This document shows, piece after piece, positions 1 through 7,811 of a DNA stretch of 25,611 nucleotides. The DNA comes from DASPLH01 sp035627675 (lineage in GTDB: Bacteria > Acidobacteriota > Terriglobia > Terriglobales > Acidobacteriaceae). How positions within the stretch are numbered: the first letter of the stretch is position 1; each line of letters starts with the position of its first letter. A program made the translations under genes and the position numbers. Under the pieces are notes generated by a model. That model had not been told where the DNA came from. It did no database searches and worked only from the letters and a program-made list of their open reading frames with translations. The stretch spans positions 1-25,611 of the forward strand of contig DASPLH010000113.1 in the NCBI GenBank assembly GCA_035627675.1. Reading direction: 5' to 3'.

Positions 1-291
1 AAGTCGCGCATGTCGGGCGAGGAAGCGCCGACAGTGGTTGACGTGCGCGAACCGTGGGAGCGAGCGGTGGCCAGCATCGAGCCGAGCGCGCATATCCCCA
101 TGGCCGATGTGCCGGCCCGAGTGCAGGAGCTGGACCCTGACGAACACATTGTCGTGTATTGCCACCACGGTGTGCGTTCGATGAACGTCACGGCGTGGTT
201 GCGTCAGCAGGGATTCGAGCGAGTGCAGTCGCTGCGCGGCGGCATTGACCGGTGGTCGAAAGAAGTCGATCCCAAGGTGCCGCTGTACTAG
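1..291 (+). CDS. Rhodanese-like domain protein (5' end outside window)
   Basis: This is a single rhodanese domain, the fold that carries sulfur as a persulfide on an active-site cysteine. The reading frame is open to the window edge, so the real start may lie upstream; an internal ATG at position 10 is too close to the VVDVRE strand to be a comfortable start. Seen in the sequence, numbering from that ATG: the VVDVREPWE motif at about residues 9-17, the active-site loop YCHHGVRS with the candidate catalytic Cys51 and Arg56, and the closing LRGGIDRWS motif. A single-domain length of about 100 residues matches GlpE/ThiI-tail type rhodaneses. The physiological acceptor cannot be told from the sequence. 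The amidohydrolase follows 66 bp downstream on the same strand. The family is certain; the exact role is unknown. Confidence 0.85.
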   Translation, partial: KSRMSGEEAPTVVDVREPWERAVASIEPSAHIPMADVPARVQELDPDEHIVVYCHHGVRSMNVTAWLRQQGFERVQSLRGGIDRWSKEVDPKVPLY

Positions 292-357
292 GCGAAGGCG
301 GAGGCTTGGTTCTGCTCGGCAACACAGACTGGAGTTGAGAGTGAGTACAATCCTGCC

Positions 358-1200
358 GTGATTACCGACTGCCACGTTCACATTGAGCCGTTTCATTGGA
401 TGAAGCCGGAAGTGCTTGCGACGATGAAGCGGAAACGTGCGGGCTTCGAGCAGGTGGAGGCGTTTTCCCGCGAGCCGAAGCTGTTCCTCGATCACCTTGA
501 CGAGGCAGGCATCGATCGCGCGGTGCTGATCAATTATGTGGCTCCGGAGACGATGGGCTTCGGCCCGGAGGTCAACGCCTGGACTGCCAATTATGTGAAG
601 GCCGCTCCGAAGCGGCTGCTGGCGTGCGGAGGTGTCCACCCGCGGTTTACGCGCGACGTGCGGGCCGACATGGAAGAGCTGCTGCGGATGGGCGTGAGGC
701 TGATCAAGATCCATCCGCCGCACCAGCTGCTGTATCCCAACGACTACCTGAACGGCGTGAAGGAACTGGAGGTTATCTACCGGATGGCCGAAGAGAACGG
801 CATCCCGGTGATGATCCACACGGGGACTTCGATCTTCCCCGGCGCGCGCAACAAGTACGGGGACCCGATTTACGTCGATGACGTGGCGGTGGATTTCCCG
901 AAGCTGAGAATTCTGCTGGCGCATGGCGGGCGTCCGCTGTGGATGGACACGGCATTATTCCTGCTGCGCCGGCATCGCAACGTGTACCTCGACATCAGTG
1001 GCATCCCGCCGCGGTCGCTGCTGGAGTACTTTCCACGGCTGGAAAGTATTGCGCACAAGACTCTGTTCGGTACCGACTGGCCGGGACCGGGTGTTCCGGA
1101 TATCGGCGGCAACCTGCGCCAGTTCCGGGAGTTGCCGCTGGGCGCGGAGGCGAAACAGCACATTCTGGAGGGCACGGCGCTGGAAGTGTGGCCGGAATAG
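358..1200 (+). CDS. Amidohydrolase family 2 (TIM-barrel metal-dependent hydrolase)
   Basis: A 280-residue cytoplasmic enzyme of the amidohydrolase-2 family (PF04909-type), which hydrolyses or decarboxylates small substrates with an active-site metal. Metal-ligand motifs are visible in the expected order: HxH at His6/His8 (CHVHIE), His119 (KIHPP), His154 (MIHTG), His189 (LAHGG) and Asp240 (GTDWPG). The length is typical. The start is GTG; no good Shine-Dalgarno is seen, but a TACAAT hexamer lies 6 bp upstream of it, so a leaderless transcript is possible. The substrate cannot be assigned: the family includes 2-amino-3-carboxymuconate-semialdehyde decarboxylase-like enzymes and many uncharacterised members. 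The rhodanese gene just upstream on the same strand may be co-transcribed. Confidence 0.85.
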   Translation: MITDCHVHIEPFHWMKPEVLATMKRKRAGFEQVEAFSREPKLFLDHLDEAGIDRAVLINYVAPETMGFGPEVNAWTANYVKAAPKRLLACGGVHPRFTRDVRADMEELLRMGVRLIKIHPPHQLLYPNDYLNGVKELEVIYRMAEENGIPVMIHTGTSIFPGARNKYGDPIYVDDVAVDFPKLRILLAHGGRPLWMDTALFLLRRHRNVYLDISGIPPRSLLEYFPRLESIAHKTLFGTDWPGPGVPDIGGNLRQFRELPLGAEAKQHILEGTALEVWPE

Positions 1201-1359
1201 CAGTACTATTCCCGCGGACGTCCCCGATAGGCCGGGGCGCACTCGCCGTCTCGACACAAGTCGCCTTGCAAGTCCACGTCAAAGCCAGGTGCGCACCTGG
1301 CGAGTGGCAGGGGCAAAGATGGCTGGATCTGCACCCCGGTCCGGCACTCGTAAGCGGAA

Positions 1360-1390
1360 AAGCCCGCCGACGATGGCGGGCTTCTTTATT
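1360..1390. terminator. Bidirectional hairpin terminator
   Basis: A perfect 9-bp stem AAGCCCGCC/GGCGGGCTT (1360-1368 with 1375-1383) with a 6-nt loop is followed by a T-rich run on the + strand (CTTTATT) and by TTTTCC on the - strand. It lies between the convergent amidohydrolase and the 1405-2046 gene and can end both transcripts. Confidence 0.75.
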
Positions 1391-1404
1391 GTCCTAAGAC
1401 CGAA

Positions 1405-2046
1405 CTACCGGCGGGCGTAATAGGTGCGGTCGTACGCCTCGCGATAGGCTTGGCGGTAAATGCGCTTGTACTCGTCCTTGCTGCCGAAGCGAGGGTCGTA
1501 GCCGCGTTCGGCCTTGTTGTAGTTGTGGCTGTCGGTCGGGTGATATCCCTTCCGCTGCGTGCGGTCAACGTTGGCGGCCCATTCACCGTCGCCTGCCCCG
1601 AAGCGATAGGCGGGAGAGCGCAAGGCGTCGCGGTCGCGTCCATACCAACCGTTATCTCCACGGCCGCGGTCGGGATAGCCGTCGTTGTTGCGGTCGCGCC
1701 AGTCGCGATTGCGGCCGCGGAAGCCATCTTCGTAACCTTCCATATACGCGCGGCGTTCGTCACCACGCCAGTGTCCCGGACGCGGTTTGGAACGGCGGCG
1801 GCTCGTCACGTCGGTGCGGCCGTCGCGGTATCCATCGCTATAGGCCCGGCGGTCCTCGCGATCGAAACGGCCGTCGCGTCCCCAGCGATCATCACGGTCG
1901 CGTCGATCGTCCCAGTCCTGCGCGACGACGTTGCGATGTTCCGTCTCACGCTGGTTGTATTCGCGGACTTCCTGCGCGCTCGCCGTCAACGCTATCCCGG
2001 CGATACCCATCGCTGCCAACAGAAGACTTCTCTTTGCTCCGAACAT
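1405..2046 (-). CDS. Exported Arg/Asp/Tyr-rich protein with YxxGYxDG repeats
   Basis: No family is recognised with confidence. The start at 2046 is chosen because GGGAGGA sits 6 nt upstream and because it gives a clean signal peptide (residues 1-24, MFGAKRS... ending TASA). The frame is open further upstream but those codons lack a ribosome site. The mature protein of about 190 residues is very hydrophilic. Residues 45-65 are a run of D/R/W, two near-copies of RRAYxxGYxDG occur at about 67-76 and 99-108, an NDGYPDRGRGDNGWYGRDRD stretch at 121-140 looks metal-binding or disordered, and a Tyr-rich end (EYKRIYRQAYREAYDRTYY) fills 192-210. It is presumably periplasmic or envelope-associated. The gene stands alone, separated from the S46 peptidase gene by a terminator. 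Confidence 0.75.
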   Translation of the reverse strand: MFGAKRSLLLAAMGIAGIALTASAQEVREYNQRETEHRNVVAQDWDDRRDRDDRWGRDGRFDREDRRAYSDGYRDGRTDVTSRRRSKPRPGHWRGDERRAYMEGYEDGFRGRNRDWRDRNNDGYPDRGRGDNGWYGRDRDALRSPAYRFGAGDGEWAANVDRTQRKGYHPTDSHNYNKAERGYDPRFGSKDEYKRIYRQAYREAYDRTYYARR

Positions 2047-2160
2047 GATTCCTCCCAGCGGCTGCCCAGGTGAACTTTCGCATACTCTCTGCCACCTCGG
2101 CATGTAACCAACGGCGCTGCTCTTTCGAACACTGTGTGGGAGGAAAGTTCCGCGATAGAA

Positions 2161-2190
2161 ACAAAAAGGGCCGGCAGGGAAGCCGGCCCT
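2161..2190 (-). terminator. Rho-independent terminator of the S46 peptidase gene
   Basis: A perfect 9-bp GC-rich stem (2167-2175 with 2182-2190, AGGGCCGGC) with a 6-nt loop is followed on the - strand by TTTTTGT. It starts 19 bp after the peptidase stop codon. Confidence 0.9.
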
Positions 2191-2208
2191 GGTAACGCCA
2201 CGAATGGA

Positions 2209-4359
2209 CTACGCGGCGGGTTTGCTGGTCTCCGACGGTTTTTCGTTTGCGGCAGGCTTCGCGGGTGCAGGCTTGCCCGTGCCCGGAACTTTGACTGTGG
2301 AGCCGCCGGTCAACTCTTCGGCAAGCGGCTGCGCGTTGTAGATCTTCTGCAACGACTCGATCACGGCGCGCGAGTCGGTCAACACGGAGCGGCCTACAGC
2401 GTCGTCGAAGAAGAAGTTCCAAGGCAGTGACTCGATGTTGCCGTCGAACAGGATGCCGATGATCTCGCCCTGCTTGTTGACGACCGGCGAACCGGAGTTG
2501 CCACCGATGGAATCGGCAGTGTTGACGGTGTTGAACGGAGTCGCAAGGTTGAGCTTGTCCTTGGCGGCATGCCAGCTCTTCGGCAGTGCGTAGGGAGGCT
2601 TCGCCCCATTTGCTTTCTCGTGTTCGAAAGCCTCGCCCATGGTGGTGAAGTAGCGGACCTTCTTGCCGCCAGCCGTGTAGCCTTTCGTCACTCCGTAGCT
2701 GAGGCGAAGCGTGCCGGTCGCGTCAGGGGCGACGTTCTCGCCGTACACGGCGAAGCGCGCCTTGGCGATCTGTCCGCCGGCGGTGCGAACCACGGAGTCC
2801 ACGCGGTCTTCAAGAGCCTTGCGGACCTCGCGGGCTGCGGGGTCGATCTTGCGGAGAAGGGCGACCAGCGGATCTTGCGAAGCCTCGACAGCGGCCTGCC
2901 CGCCTTCCCAAAGCTCCCTGCGAACCGCGACATCGTCGAGCTTCGTGCCGGAGATGAGTTCTTCGGCGCGAGCTGCCGGCGACTTTCCTTCGAGGACGGA
3001 CTGGACGAACGCATCATCAGGGCCGAACCCGGCGACGAGTTCTTCGAAGGCGGCGGTCATCTGGAGTTTCTCCAGCGACTTGTAGATCGGAGCGGTCGAG
3101 AGCAACTGTGCCTGGAGCGCCGGCAGCAGCTGATCCTGGTAGCCGCGCATGCGCTCGTCGCTCGGCTTTTGCTTCTCGGCCGCGACGCGGACGAGGTTGC
3201 GGGCATAAGCAGCAAGACGGCCGCTCACAGCACCCTCGATGTACGTGTTGCGCTTGAAGTTCTCACGCTGGAACTTCACGGCCGTGGCAACGGCGTCCCA
3301 TGCTCCTGCGTATTCCTTCAGTTTGGGATCTTTGGCGACGGCGGCACGGAGCTTCGCTTCGGCTGCTGCGTCCTTCTCCATCAGCGACTTGTTCTCGAGT
3401 CCCGCCTGGTATCCGGTGAGTGCCTTGAACGAGTTCTGGTATCCGAATAGAACGCGCTCAGCGGCGCGGGCGTTCTCTGGAGACTCGGCGCTGAACTGGA
3501 GCAGCGATTCGATGCCGCGCTGGAGGGTCTTGAGGCGATGAGGATAGGCGATGTCCCGCAGGTATTCCTTCTGCGCGTGGGTCAGCAGGCGGCCCGTCGA
3601 GCCGGGGTGTCCGGAGACGAAGACGAGATCGCCTTCCTTCACGCCGGTCTTCGAGAAACGAAGGTAGTTCTCGGTGCGTGCCGGTTGGCCGTTCTCGTAA
3701 GCGCGGAGGAAAGTGATGTCGAGGTCGTAACGCGGATACGTGAAGTTATCGGGATCGCCGCCGAAGAATGCGATCTCGAACTCGGGGGCCATGACCAGGC
3801 GGACGTCTTTGTAAACCTTGTACTTGTAGAGGTTGTACATGCCGCCGGAGTACAGGGTGACGGTTTCGCAGCGGATGTTTTGCTCGGCGTTGCTGCATTC
3901 TTTCTCAAGCTTCGACATGAGCGTGCGCTGGGCCGTGCCGGCTTCGGCTTCGCTCATGCCGGGCCGGGCGGCTTCCTGCACCTGCCCGGTGATGTCCTGG
4001 ATGTCCACGAGGTTCTGCACCTGGAGCCCGGGGCACTTGGGTTCCTTGGTGCGGTCCGGCCCGGCGTAGAACCCTTCCTTCATGTAGTCGTGCTCGGGCG
4101 TGGAGATGTCATGCACGCAGCCGGCGCCGACGTGGTGGTTGGTAAAGACCAGGCCGTCGGGCGAGACGAACGAGCCCGAGGCTCCCATGCGAACCGAGGA
4201 GAGCCTGAGATGGTCGAGCCACTGTTGCGTAGGCGCCCATCCGTACTTTTGCTTCATCTTCTGCGATGGGAAGCGGTTGTACAGCCACATGCCTTCGTCG
4301 GCAACCGCCGACGCCGCACCCAGCACGACGAGTAGACACAGTGACACCAATCTCTGCAT
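2209..4359 (-). CDS. S46 family dipeptidyl-peptidase (DPP7/DPP11 type), exported
   Basis: A 716-residue exported serine exopeptidase that removes dipeptides from the N-terminus of oligopeptides, probably in the periplasm. The start at 4359 is preferred over the ATG at 4383: it has GGAG 8 nt upstream and begins directly with a signal peptide (residues 1-20, cleavage after SAVA). The chymotrypsin-like triad is visible: His76 in TNHHV, Asp214 in PRYDLDITF, Ser622 in GGNSGSP. The family signature after the signal peptide (DEGMWLYNRFP) and the FDGN motif are present. The residue 18 positions after the catalytic Ser is Gly640; from what I recall of S46 biochemistry, Gly here goes with DPP7-like preference and Arg with acid-specific DPP11, so DPP7-like specificity is inferred. 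The C-terminal 30 residues are a Pro/Ala/Lys tail of low complexity. Length is typical for S46. Confidence 0.93.
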   Translation of the reverse strand: MQRLVSLCLLVVLGAASAVADEGMWLYNRFPSQKMKQKYGWAPTQQWLDHLRLSSVRMGASGSFVSPDGLVFTNHHVGAGCVHDISTPEHDYMKEGFYAGPDRTKEPKCPGLQVQNLVDIQDITGQVQEAARPGMSEAEAGTAQRTLMSKLEKECSNAEQNIRCETVTLYSGGMYNLYKYKVYKDVRLVMAPEFEIAFFGGDPDNFTYPRYDLDITFLRAYENGQPARTENYLRFSKTGVKEGDLVFVSGHPGSTGRLLTHAQKEYLRDIAYPHRLKTLQRGIESLLQFSAESPENARAAERVLFGYQNSFKALTGYQAGLENKSLMEKDAAAEAKLRAAVAKDPKLKEYAGAWDAVATAVKFQRENFKRNTYIEGAVSGRLAAYARNLVRVAAEKQKPSDERMRGYQDQLLPALQAQLLSTAPIYKSLEKLQMTAAFEELVAGFGPDDAFVQSVLEGKSPAARAEELISGTKLDDVAVRRELWEGGQAAVEASQDPLVALLRKIDPAAREVRKALEDRVDSVVRTAGGQIAKARFAVYGENVAPDATGTLRLSYGVTKGYTAGGKKVRYFTTMGEAFEHEKANGAKPPYALPKSWHAAKDKLNLATPFNTVNTADSIGGNSGSPVVNKQGEIIGILFDGNIESLPWNFFFDDAVGRSVLTDSRAVIESLQKIYNAQPLAEELTGGSTVKVPGTGKPAPAKPAANEKPSETSKPAA

Positions 4360-4668
4360 TAGGAAGGCTCCGAGCGCCCGCATTGCGGCGCGAAATATGT
4401 ACAGGAAGCTTCAAAGTGTAACGTGCTCACGCGCGAGCCAGCAAACGGCGCGCGCGCCGAGGCGTTGCGTGGCACGCCAGATTTGGAATTCGCAGTGCTT
4501 TGCGATATAAACGTTCGTTTGCCGTGTGGGGGGCATCTATATGTGTGCCGCCTTGCTCGAACGTCCCGCGCAGGGGTGCGCGGAATGTAGCGGCCGACTG
4601 GCCTCTTTGGCCACCATCTTATTCAGTCTGGATTTATCGAACTTTCCACCTGATTACGAGAGGGACTC
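4360..4668. other. Divergent intergenic region between peptidase and citrate synthase
   Basis: These 309 bp separate two divergently transcribed genes. They contain the citrate synthase promoter at 4483-4511 and about 150 nt of its leader. On the - strand only a weak promoter-like TTACAC/CATATT pair is seen near 4395-4425. No convincing ORF or structured RNA was recognised. Confidence 0.6.
4483..4511 (+). promoter_or_regulatory. Sigma-70-type promoter for citrate synthase
   Basis: A -35 box TTGGAA (4483-4488) and a -10 box TATAAA (4506-4511) are separated by 17 bp. Transcription would start near 4518 and give a leader of about 150 nt before the citrate synthase start. Assigned by consensus only. 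Confidence 0.55.
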
Positions 4669-5808
4669 ATGTCCACCACAGCGACACACAACCGGGGACT
4701 GGAAGACGTTATTGCAGGCGAATCCTCGATCTGTTTCATTGACGGCGACAACGGCGTTCTGGCGTACCGCGGCATCGACATCCACGAGCTGGCAGACAAC
4801 TCGACCTTTGAAGAAGTTTGCTACCTGCTGTGGTTTGGTTCGCTGCCGACACGGGCGCAGTTGCAGGAATTCAAGCTGCAACTGGTCCGCGAGCGAAAGA
4901 TCGACGCGCAGATTGTCAGCCTGCTGCGCCAGGCTCCGAAGCACGCACTGCCGATGGACGTGCTGCGAACGATGGTTTCGTCGCTCGCGTTTTTCGATCC
5001 GGAATACGGGGCCAATGATGCCGGCGCCAATGCGCGCAAGTCCGTGCGCCTGACCTCGCAGATCGCGATGATCGTGGCGGCCTACGACCGCATTCGCAAA
5101 GGCAAGCCGCTCATCGAGCCTGACCGTTCGCTTTCGCACGCCGGCAACTTCCTGCTGATGCTCAACGGCGAAATGCCAAGCGAGACCGCCACGCGCGCGC
5201 TCGACATCGCGCTGATTTTGCATGCGGACCACGAGTTGAACGCTTCGACCTTCGCGGCCCGCGTCACGGCGGCTACGCTGAGCGACATGCACTCGGCGAT
5301 CACGTCGGCCATCGGCACCCTGAAAGGGCCTCTCCACGGGGGAGCCAACGAAGCCGTCTTCAAGATCCTGGAAGAGATCGACAAGAACGGCGCCGATCCC
5401 GTGGACTACGTCAAGGGCATGCTGTCGCAGAAGAAAAAGATCCCGGGTTTCGGCCATCGCGTGTACTCCACGGAAGATCCGCGTGCGACGCACCTGCGGC
5501 AGATGTCGCGCGACCTTGGCTACTCGAGCGGACAGACGAAGTGGTTCGAATATTCGCGGAAGATCGAGCAGTTCATCAATACCGAGAAGAAGCTGAATGC
5601 CAACGTGGATTTTTACTCGGCGTCCACGTACCACACGCTGGGAATCGATATCGACCTGTTCACCCCGATCTTCGCCGTATCCCGCATCTCGGGCTGGACC
5701 GCTCACGTAATGGAGCAGCTCTCGGACAACCGCCTCATCCGTCCGCGCGCCGATTACGTCGGTCCGAAGTACCCGAACAAGTATGTCCAGATCGACCAGC
5801 GCGAGTAG
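4669..5808 (+). CDS. gltA: Citrate synthase
   Basis: Condenses acetyl-CoA with oxaloacetate to give citrate at the entry of the TCA cycle. At 379 residues it is a type I, short (dimeric, Gram-positive/archaeal-like) citrate synthase rather than the roughly 430-residue hexameric proteobacterial kind. The catalytic residues are seen: His188 in ADHELNAS, His223 in GPLHGGANE, and Asp314 in NVDFYSAS; the oxaloacetate-binding GFGHRVY motif is at 260-266 and TPIFAVSRISGW at 332-343. The start ATG is preceded by AGAGGGA at proper spacing. It is a single-gene unit with its own promoter and terminator. 2-Methylcitrate synthases are close relatives, and this cannot be excluded from sequence alone, although no methylcitrate genes are nearby. 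Confidence 0.95.
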   Translation: MSTTATHNRGLEDVIAGESSICFIDGDNGVLAYRGIDIHELADNSTFEEVCYLLWFGSLPTRAQLQEFKLQLVRERKIDAQIVSLLRQAPKHALPMDVLRTMVSSLAFFDPEYGANDAGANARKSVRLTSQIAMIVAAYDRIRKGKPLIEPDRSLSHAGNFLLMLNGEMPSETATRALDIALILHADHELNASTFAARVTAATLSDMHSAITSAIGTLKGPLHGGANEAVFKILEEIDKNGADPVDYVKGMLSQKKKIPGFGHRVYSTEDPRATHLRQMSRDLGYSSGQTKWFEYSRKIEQFINTEKKLNANVDFYSASTYHTLGIDIDLFTPIFAVSRISGWTAHVMEQLSDNRLIRPRADYVGPKYPNKYVQIDQRE

Positions 5809-5829
5809 CGGCAGGGATTTGCAGGAGGA

Positions 5830-5862
5830 AGCCCGGGCGGCCGCTCGGGCTTTTCTTGTCTT
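5830..5862 (+). terminator. Rho-independent terminator of citrate synthase
   Basis: A GC-rich hairpin with outer stem AGCCCG/CGGGCT (5830-5835 with 5846-5851), extended inward by a G-T wobble and three more pairs, is followed by TTTTCTTGTC. It lies 21 bp after the stop codon. Confidence 0.8.
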
Positions 5863-5893
5863 TGGAGGTTGGCGGTGGACGTAGCTGTGGACG

Positions 5894-6127
5894 TTATCTT
5901 GGGTGACGGGTCCGCGAAAGTACGGTGGCGATCCCGACCGCACCGGCAACGATGATGACGACGACCACCAGGGCGGGAACGCCGGCCCCGCTGACCGCGA
6001 CCGGAAGGTTCTTGGACCCGCGCGAGATGGCAAGCAGGGCAACGAGAACAAGAAGGCCCACCACGGTACCGAGCAGCAGCCAAACGGTTACCTTCGGGTG
6101 CGGGTTCCTGGCCGGGCGACGGGGCAT
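5894..6127 (-). CDS. Possible small two-helix membrane protein
   Basis: A 77-codon frame with a basic N-terminus (MPRRPARNPHPK) and two clear hydrophobic segments at about residues 13-35 and 47-70, separated by a short RGSKNLPVAVSG linker, as in many small inner-membrane proteins. It fills an otherwise empty 418-bp gap between citrate synthase and the desulfurase and overlaps neither. Against it: no recognisable Shine-Dalgarno precedes the ATG, and I do not recognise the family. A positive-inside topology would place the N-terminus in the cytoplasm. It may be genuine or a chance hydrophobic frame. Confidence 0.45.
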   Translation of the reverse strand: MPRRPARNPHPKVTVWLLLGTVVGLLVLVALLAISRGSKNLPVAVSGAGVPALVVVVIIVAGAVGIATVLSRTRHPR

Positions 6128-6226
6128 ACAGGCTTTGGATGCAGGCGCACAAGAGGCGTGAACGGCGGCGGAGCCTTACCGCAGCCCGCGACCCGCGTGC
6201 ACCCTATAGAATCTAAATAGAAAACC

Positions 6227-7417
6227 ATGCGCAGGGTTTACCTGGACAATAACGCGACGACGCCGCTGCTGCCCGAAGTTCTGGAAGCGATGCAGCCGTA
6301 CTTCCTGGAGAAGTTCGGGAACGCTTCCTCGATTCACCAGCAAGGGCAACAGGCACGGGCAGCCGTGGAACACGCGCGCGAGAGCGTTGCCGCGCTGCTG
6401 AACGCGCGCGAGTCCGAGATCGTGTTCACCTCCGGCGGAACCGAGGGCGACAACCTCGGCGTCTTCGGCCTGGTGAATCCGGGCGATCACGTGATTACCA
6501 GCACGATCGAGCACCACGCCGTCCTGAACGCATGCAAGCGCCTGGAGCAGCGAGGTTGCCCGGTGACATACGTCGGCGTGGGCCACGATGGAGTGGTCGA
6601 TCCGGACGATGTGCGGCGGGCGCTGAGACCGGAGACGAAGCTTGTGTCGGTGATGATGGCCAACAACGAAACCGGCGCGCTTCAGCCCGTCGAGGAGATC
6701 GGGCGCATCGCCGCCGGGGCCGACGTTTACTTCCATACCGACGCGGTGCAGGCGGCAGGGAAGGTCGAGGTCGATGTACAGAAGATCGGGTGCGACCTGC
6801 TGTCGATTTCCGGCCACAAGATGCACGCACCGCAGGGAACGGGTGCGCTGTACGTGAGAAAGGGCACGCTGCTCAGTTCCATGCTCGTGGGCGGACGCCA
6901 CGAGCGCGGCCGCAGGGCAGGCACGGAGAATTTGCCCGGCATCGTTGGACTCGGCAGGGCCGCGGAGCTCTCGCGCCAGTGGCTGGCCGCCGGCGGCGGC
7001 GAACGGATGGCCACACTGCGGGACCGGCTTGAACAGACGATATGCGAGCGGATCGAGCAGACGTCGCGCAACGGCCGCGTGGCCCGCACGCCGAATACGG
7101 CGAACATCATGTTCGACTGTATCGAAGGCGAGGCGTTTGTGATCGCCATGGACCTGAAGGGCGTGGCCGTCTCGACGGGAGCGGCGTGTTCGAGCGGAGC
7201 CATCGAGCCATCGCATGTGCTGACCGCCATGGGATTGACTCCGGACCAGGCGAGGGCGTCGATACGCTTCAGCCTCGGCAAACAGAACACGGAAGAAGAC
7301 ATCGAGTTCGCGCTGGAGAGGGTGCCGGAAGTTGTTGGGAAGCTGCGGGAGTTGAGCCCTGGGTGGAAGAAGCAGTCAGCACTCAGCACTCAGCATTCAG
7401 TGGTCAGTGGTGAGTAG
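6227..7417 (+). CDS. iscS: Cysteine desulfurase (NifS/IscS family, class V aminotransferase)
   Basis: A PLP enzyme that converts cysteine to alanine and passes sulfur on as a persulfide. Seen in the sequence: N-terminal YLDNNATTP, His96/97 in TIEHHAV, HTDAVQAAGK at 170-179, the PLP Lys198 in SGHKMH, the arginine-rich GGRHERGRRAGTEN at 222-235, and the catalytic loop Cys321 in STGAACSSG. The close downstream position of mnmA suggests a dedicated desulfurase for tRNA thiolation, as for YrvO/MnmA of Bacillus; the nifS/iscS naming is therefore loose. Odd feature: the last 13 residues (SALSTQHSVVSGE, from residue 384) and the stop codon are encoded by the heptamer array at 7376-7417, so the native C-terminus has probably been replaced or extended. 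No clear ribosome site precedes the ATG. Confidence 0.94.
   Translation: MRRVYLDNNATTPLLPEVLEAMQPYFLEKFGNASSIHQQGQQARAAVEHARESVAALLNARESEIVFTSGGTEGDNLGVFGLVNPGDHVITSTIEHHAVLNACKRLEQRGCPVTYVGVGHDGVVDPDDVRRALRPETKLVSVMMANNETGALQPVEEIGRIAAGADVYFHTDAVQAAGKVEVDVQKIGCDLLSISGHKMHAPQGTGALYVRKGTLLSSMLVGGRHERGRRAGTENLPGIVGLGRAAELSRQWLAAGGGERMATLRDRLEQTICERIEQTSRNGRVARTPNTANIMFDCIEGEAFVIAMDLKGVAVSTGAACSSGAIEPSHVLTAMGLTPDQARASIRFSLGKQNTEEDIEFALERVPEVVGKLRELSPGWKKQSALSTQHSVVSGE
7376..7417 (+). repeat. Left heptamer array (inverted-repeat arm)
   Basis: Six consecutive 7-bp units. The first three are TCAGCAC, TCAGCAC and TCAGCAT; then come two TCAGTGG and a degenerate TGAGTAG, which contains the desulfurase stop codon. 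The 14-bp stretch 7389-7402 is perfectly complementary, inverted, to 7806-7819. This is the left boundary of the four-helix-bundle cassette. Confidence 0.9.
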
Positions 7418-7445
7418 TTACCGTTCGTTGTCGAGAGGACTCTGA

Positions 7446-7811
7446 TTGAAGGACTTTCGAGACTTGCAGGTGTGGAACAAGACTCATGAGCTGACACTGG
7501 CGATCTACAGGGCGACCGCACAGTTTCCACGCGAAGAGCAGTACGGATTGACGCAGCAACTTCGGCGGGCGGCGGTATCAATCGGAAGCAACATAGCCGA
7601 AGGCTGCGGTGGCCGTGGGAATGGTGAGTTTCACAAATTCCTGCAGATAGCTACTGGTTCTGCGAGTGAAGTCGAGTATCAATTGCTGCTTGCCCGTGAT
7701 CTCGGCTATATGGGCGATGTCTACGACCAACTGGCCGAACGTATCGTTGAAGTGAAGCGAATGCTCGCCGGGCTGATCCGCCGGGTCGAGGCGGAACGTT
7801 TGACGCACTGA
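7446..7811 (+). CDS. Four-helix-bundle protein (23S rRNA-intervening-sequence / S23 family)
   Basis: A 121-residue all-helical protein of the S23 family (PF05635), first found as ORFs inside 23S rRNA intervening sequences and structurally related to the Avd protein of diversity-generating retroelements; it is known to form oligomers of four-helix bundles. Family motifs are present: FRDLQVWNKTHEL at 3-15, the RAT..FPREEQYGL segment at 22-35, QLRRAAVSIGSNIAEGCGR-like at 38-56, and FLQIATGSASEVEYQLLLARDLG at 65-87. The start is TTG with AGAGG about 8 nt upstream. Its stop codon lies in the right heptamer array, and the gene lies between cysteine desulfurase and mnmA on the same strand. The biochemical function is unknown; members probably bind nucleic acid. 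Confidence 0.9.
   Translation: MKDFRDLQVWNKTHELTLAIYRATAQFPREEQYGLTQQLRRAAVSIGSNIAEGCGGRGNGEFHKFLQIATGSASEVEYQLLLARDLGYMGDVYDQLAERIVEVKRMLAGLIRRVEAERLTH

Noticed and set aside
4654..6051. A 465-codon open frame on the - strand across citrate synthase
   Set aside because: It is antisense to citrate synthase, whose catalytic motifs are clear, and its translation is Arg-rich without motifs.
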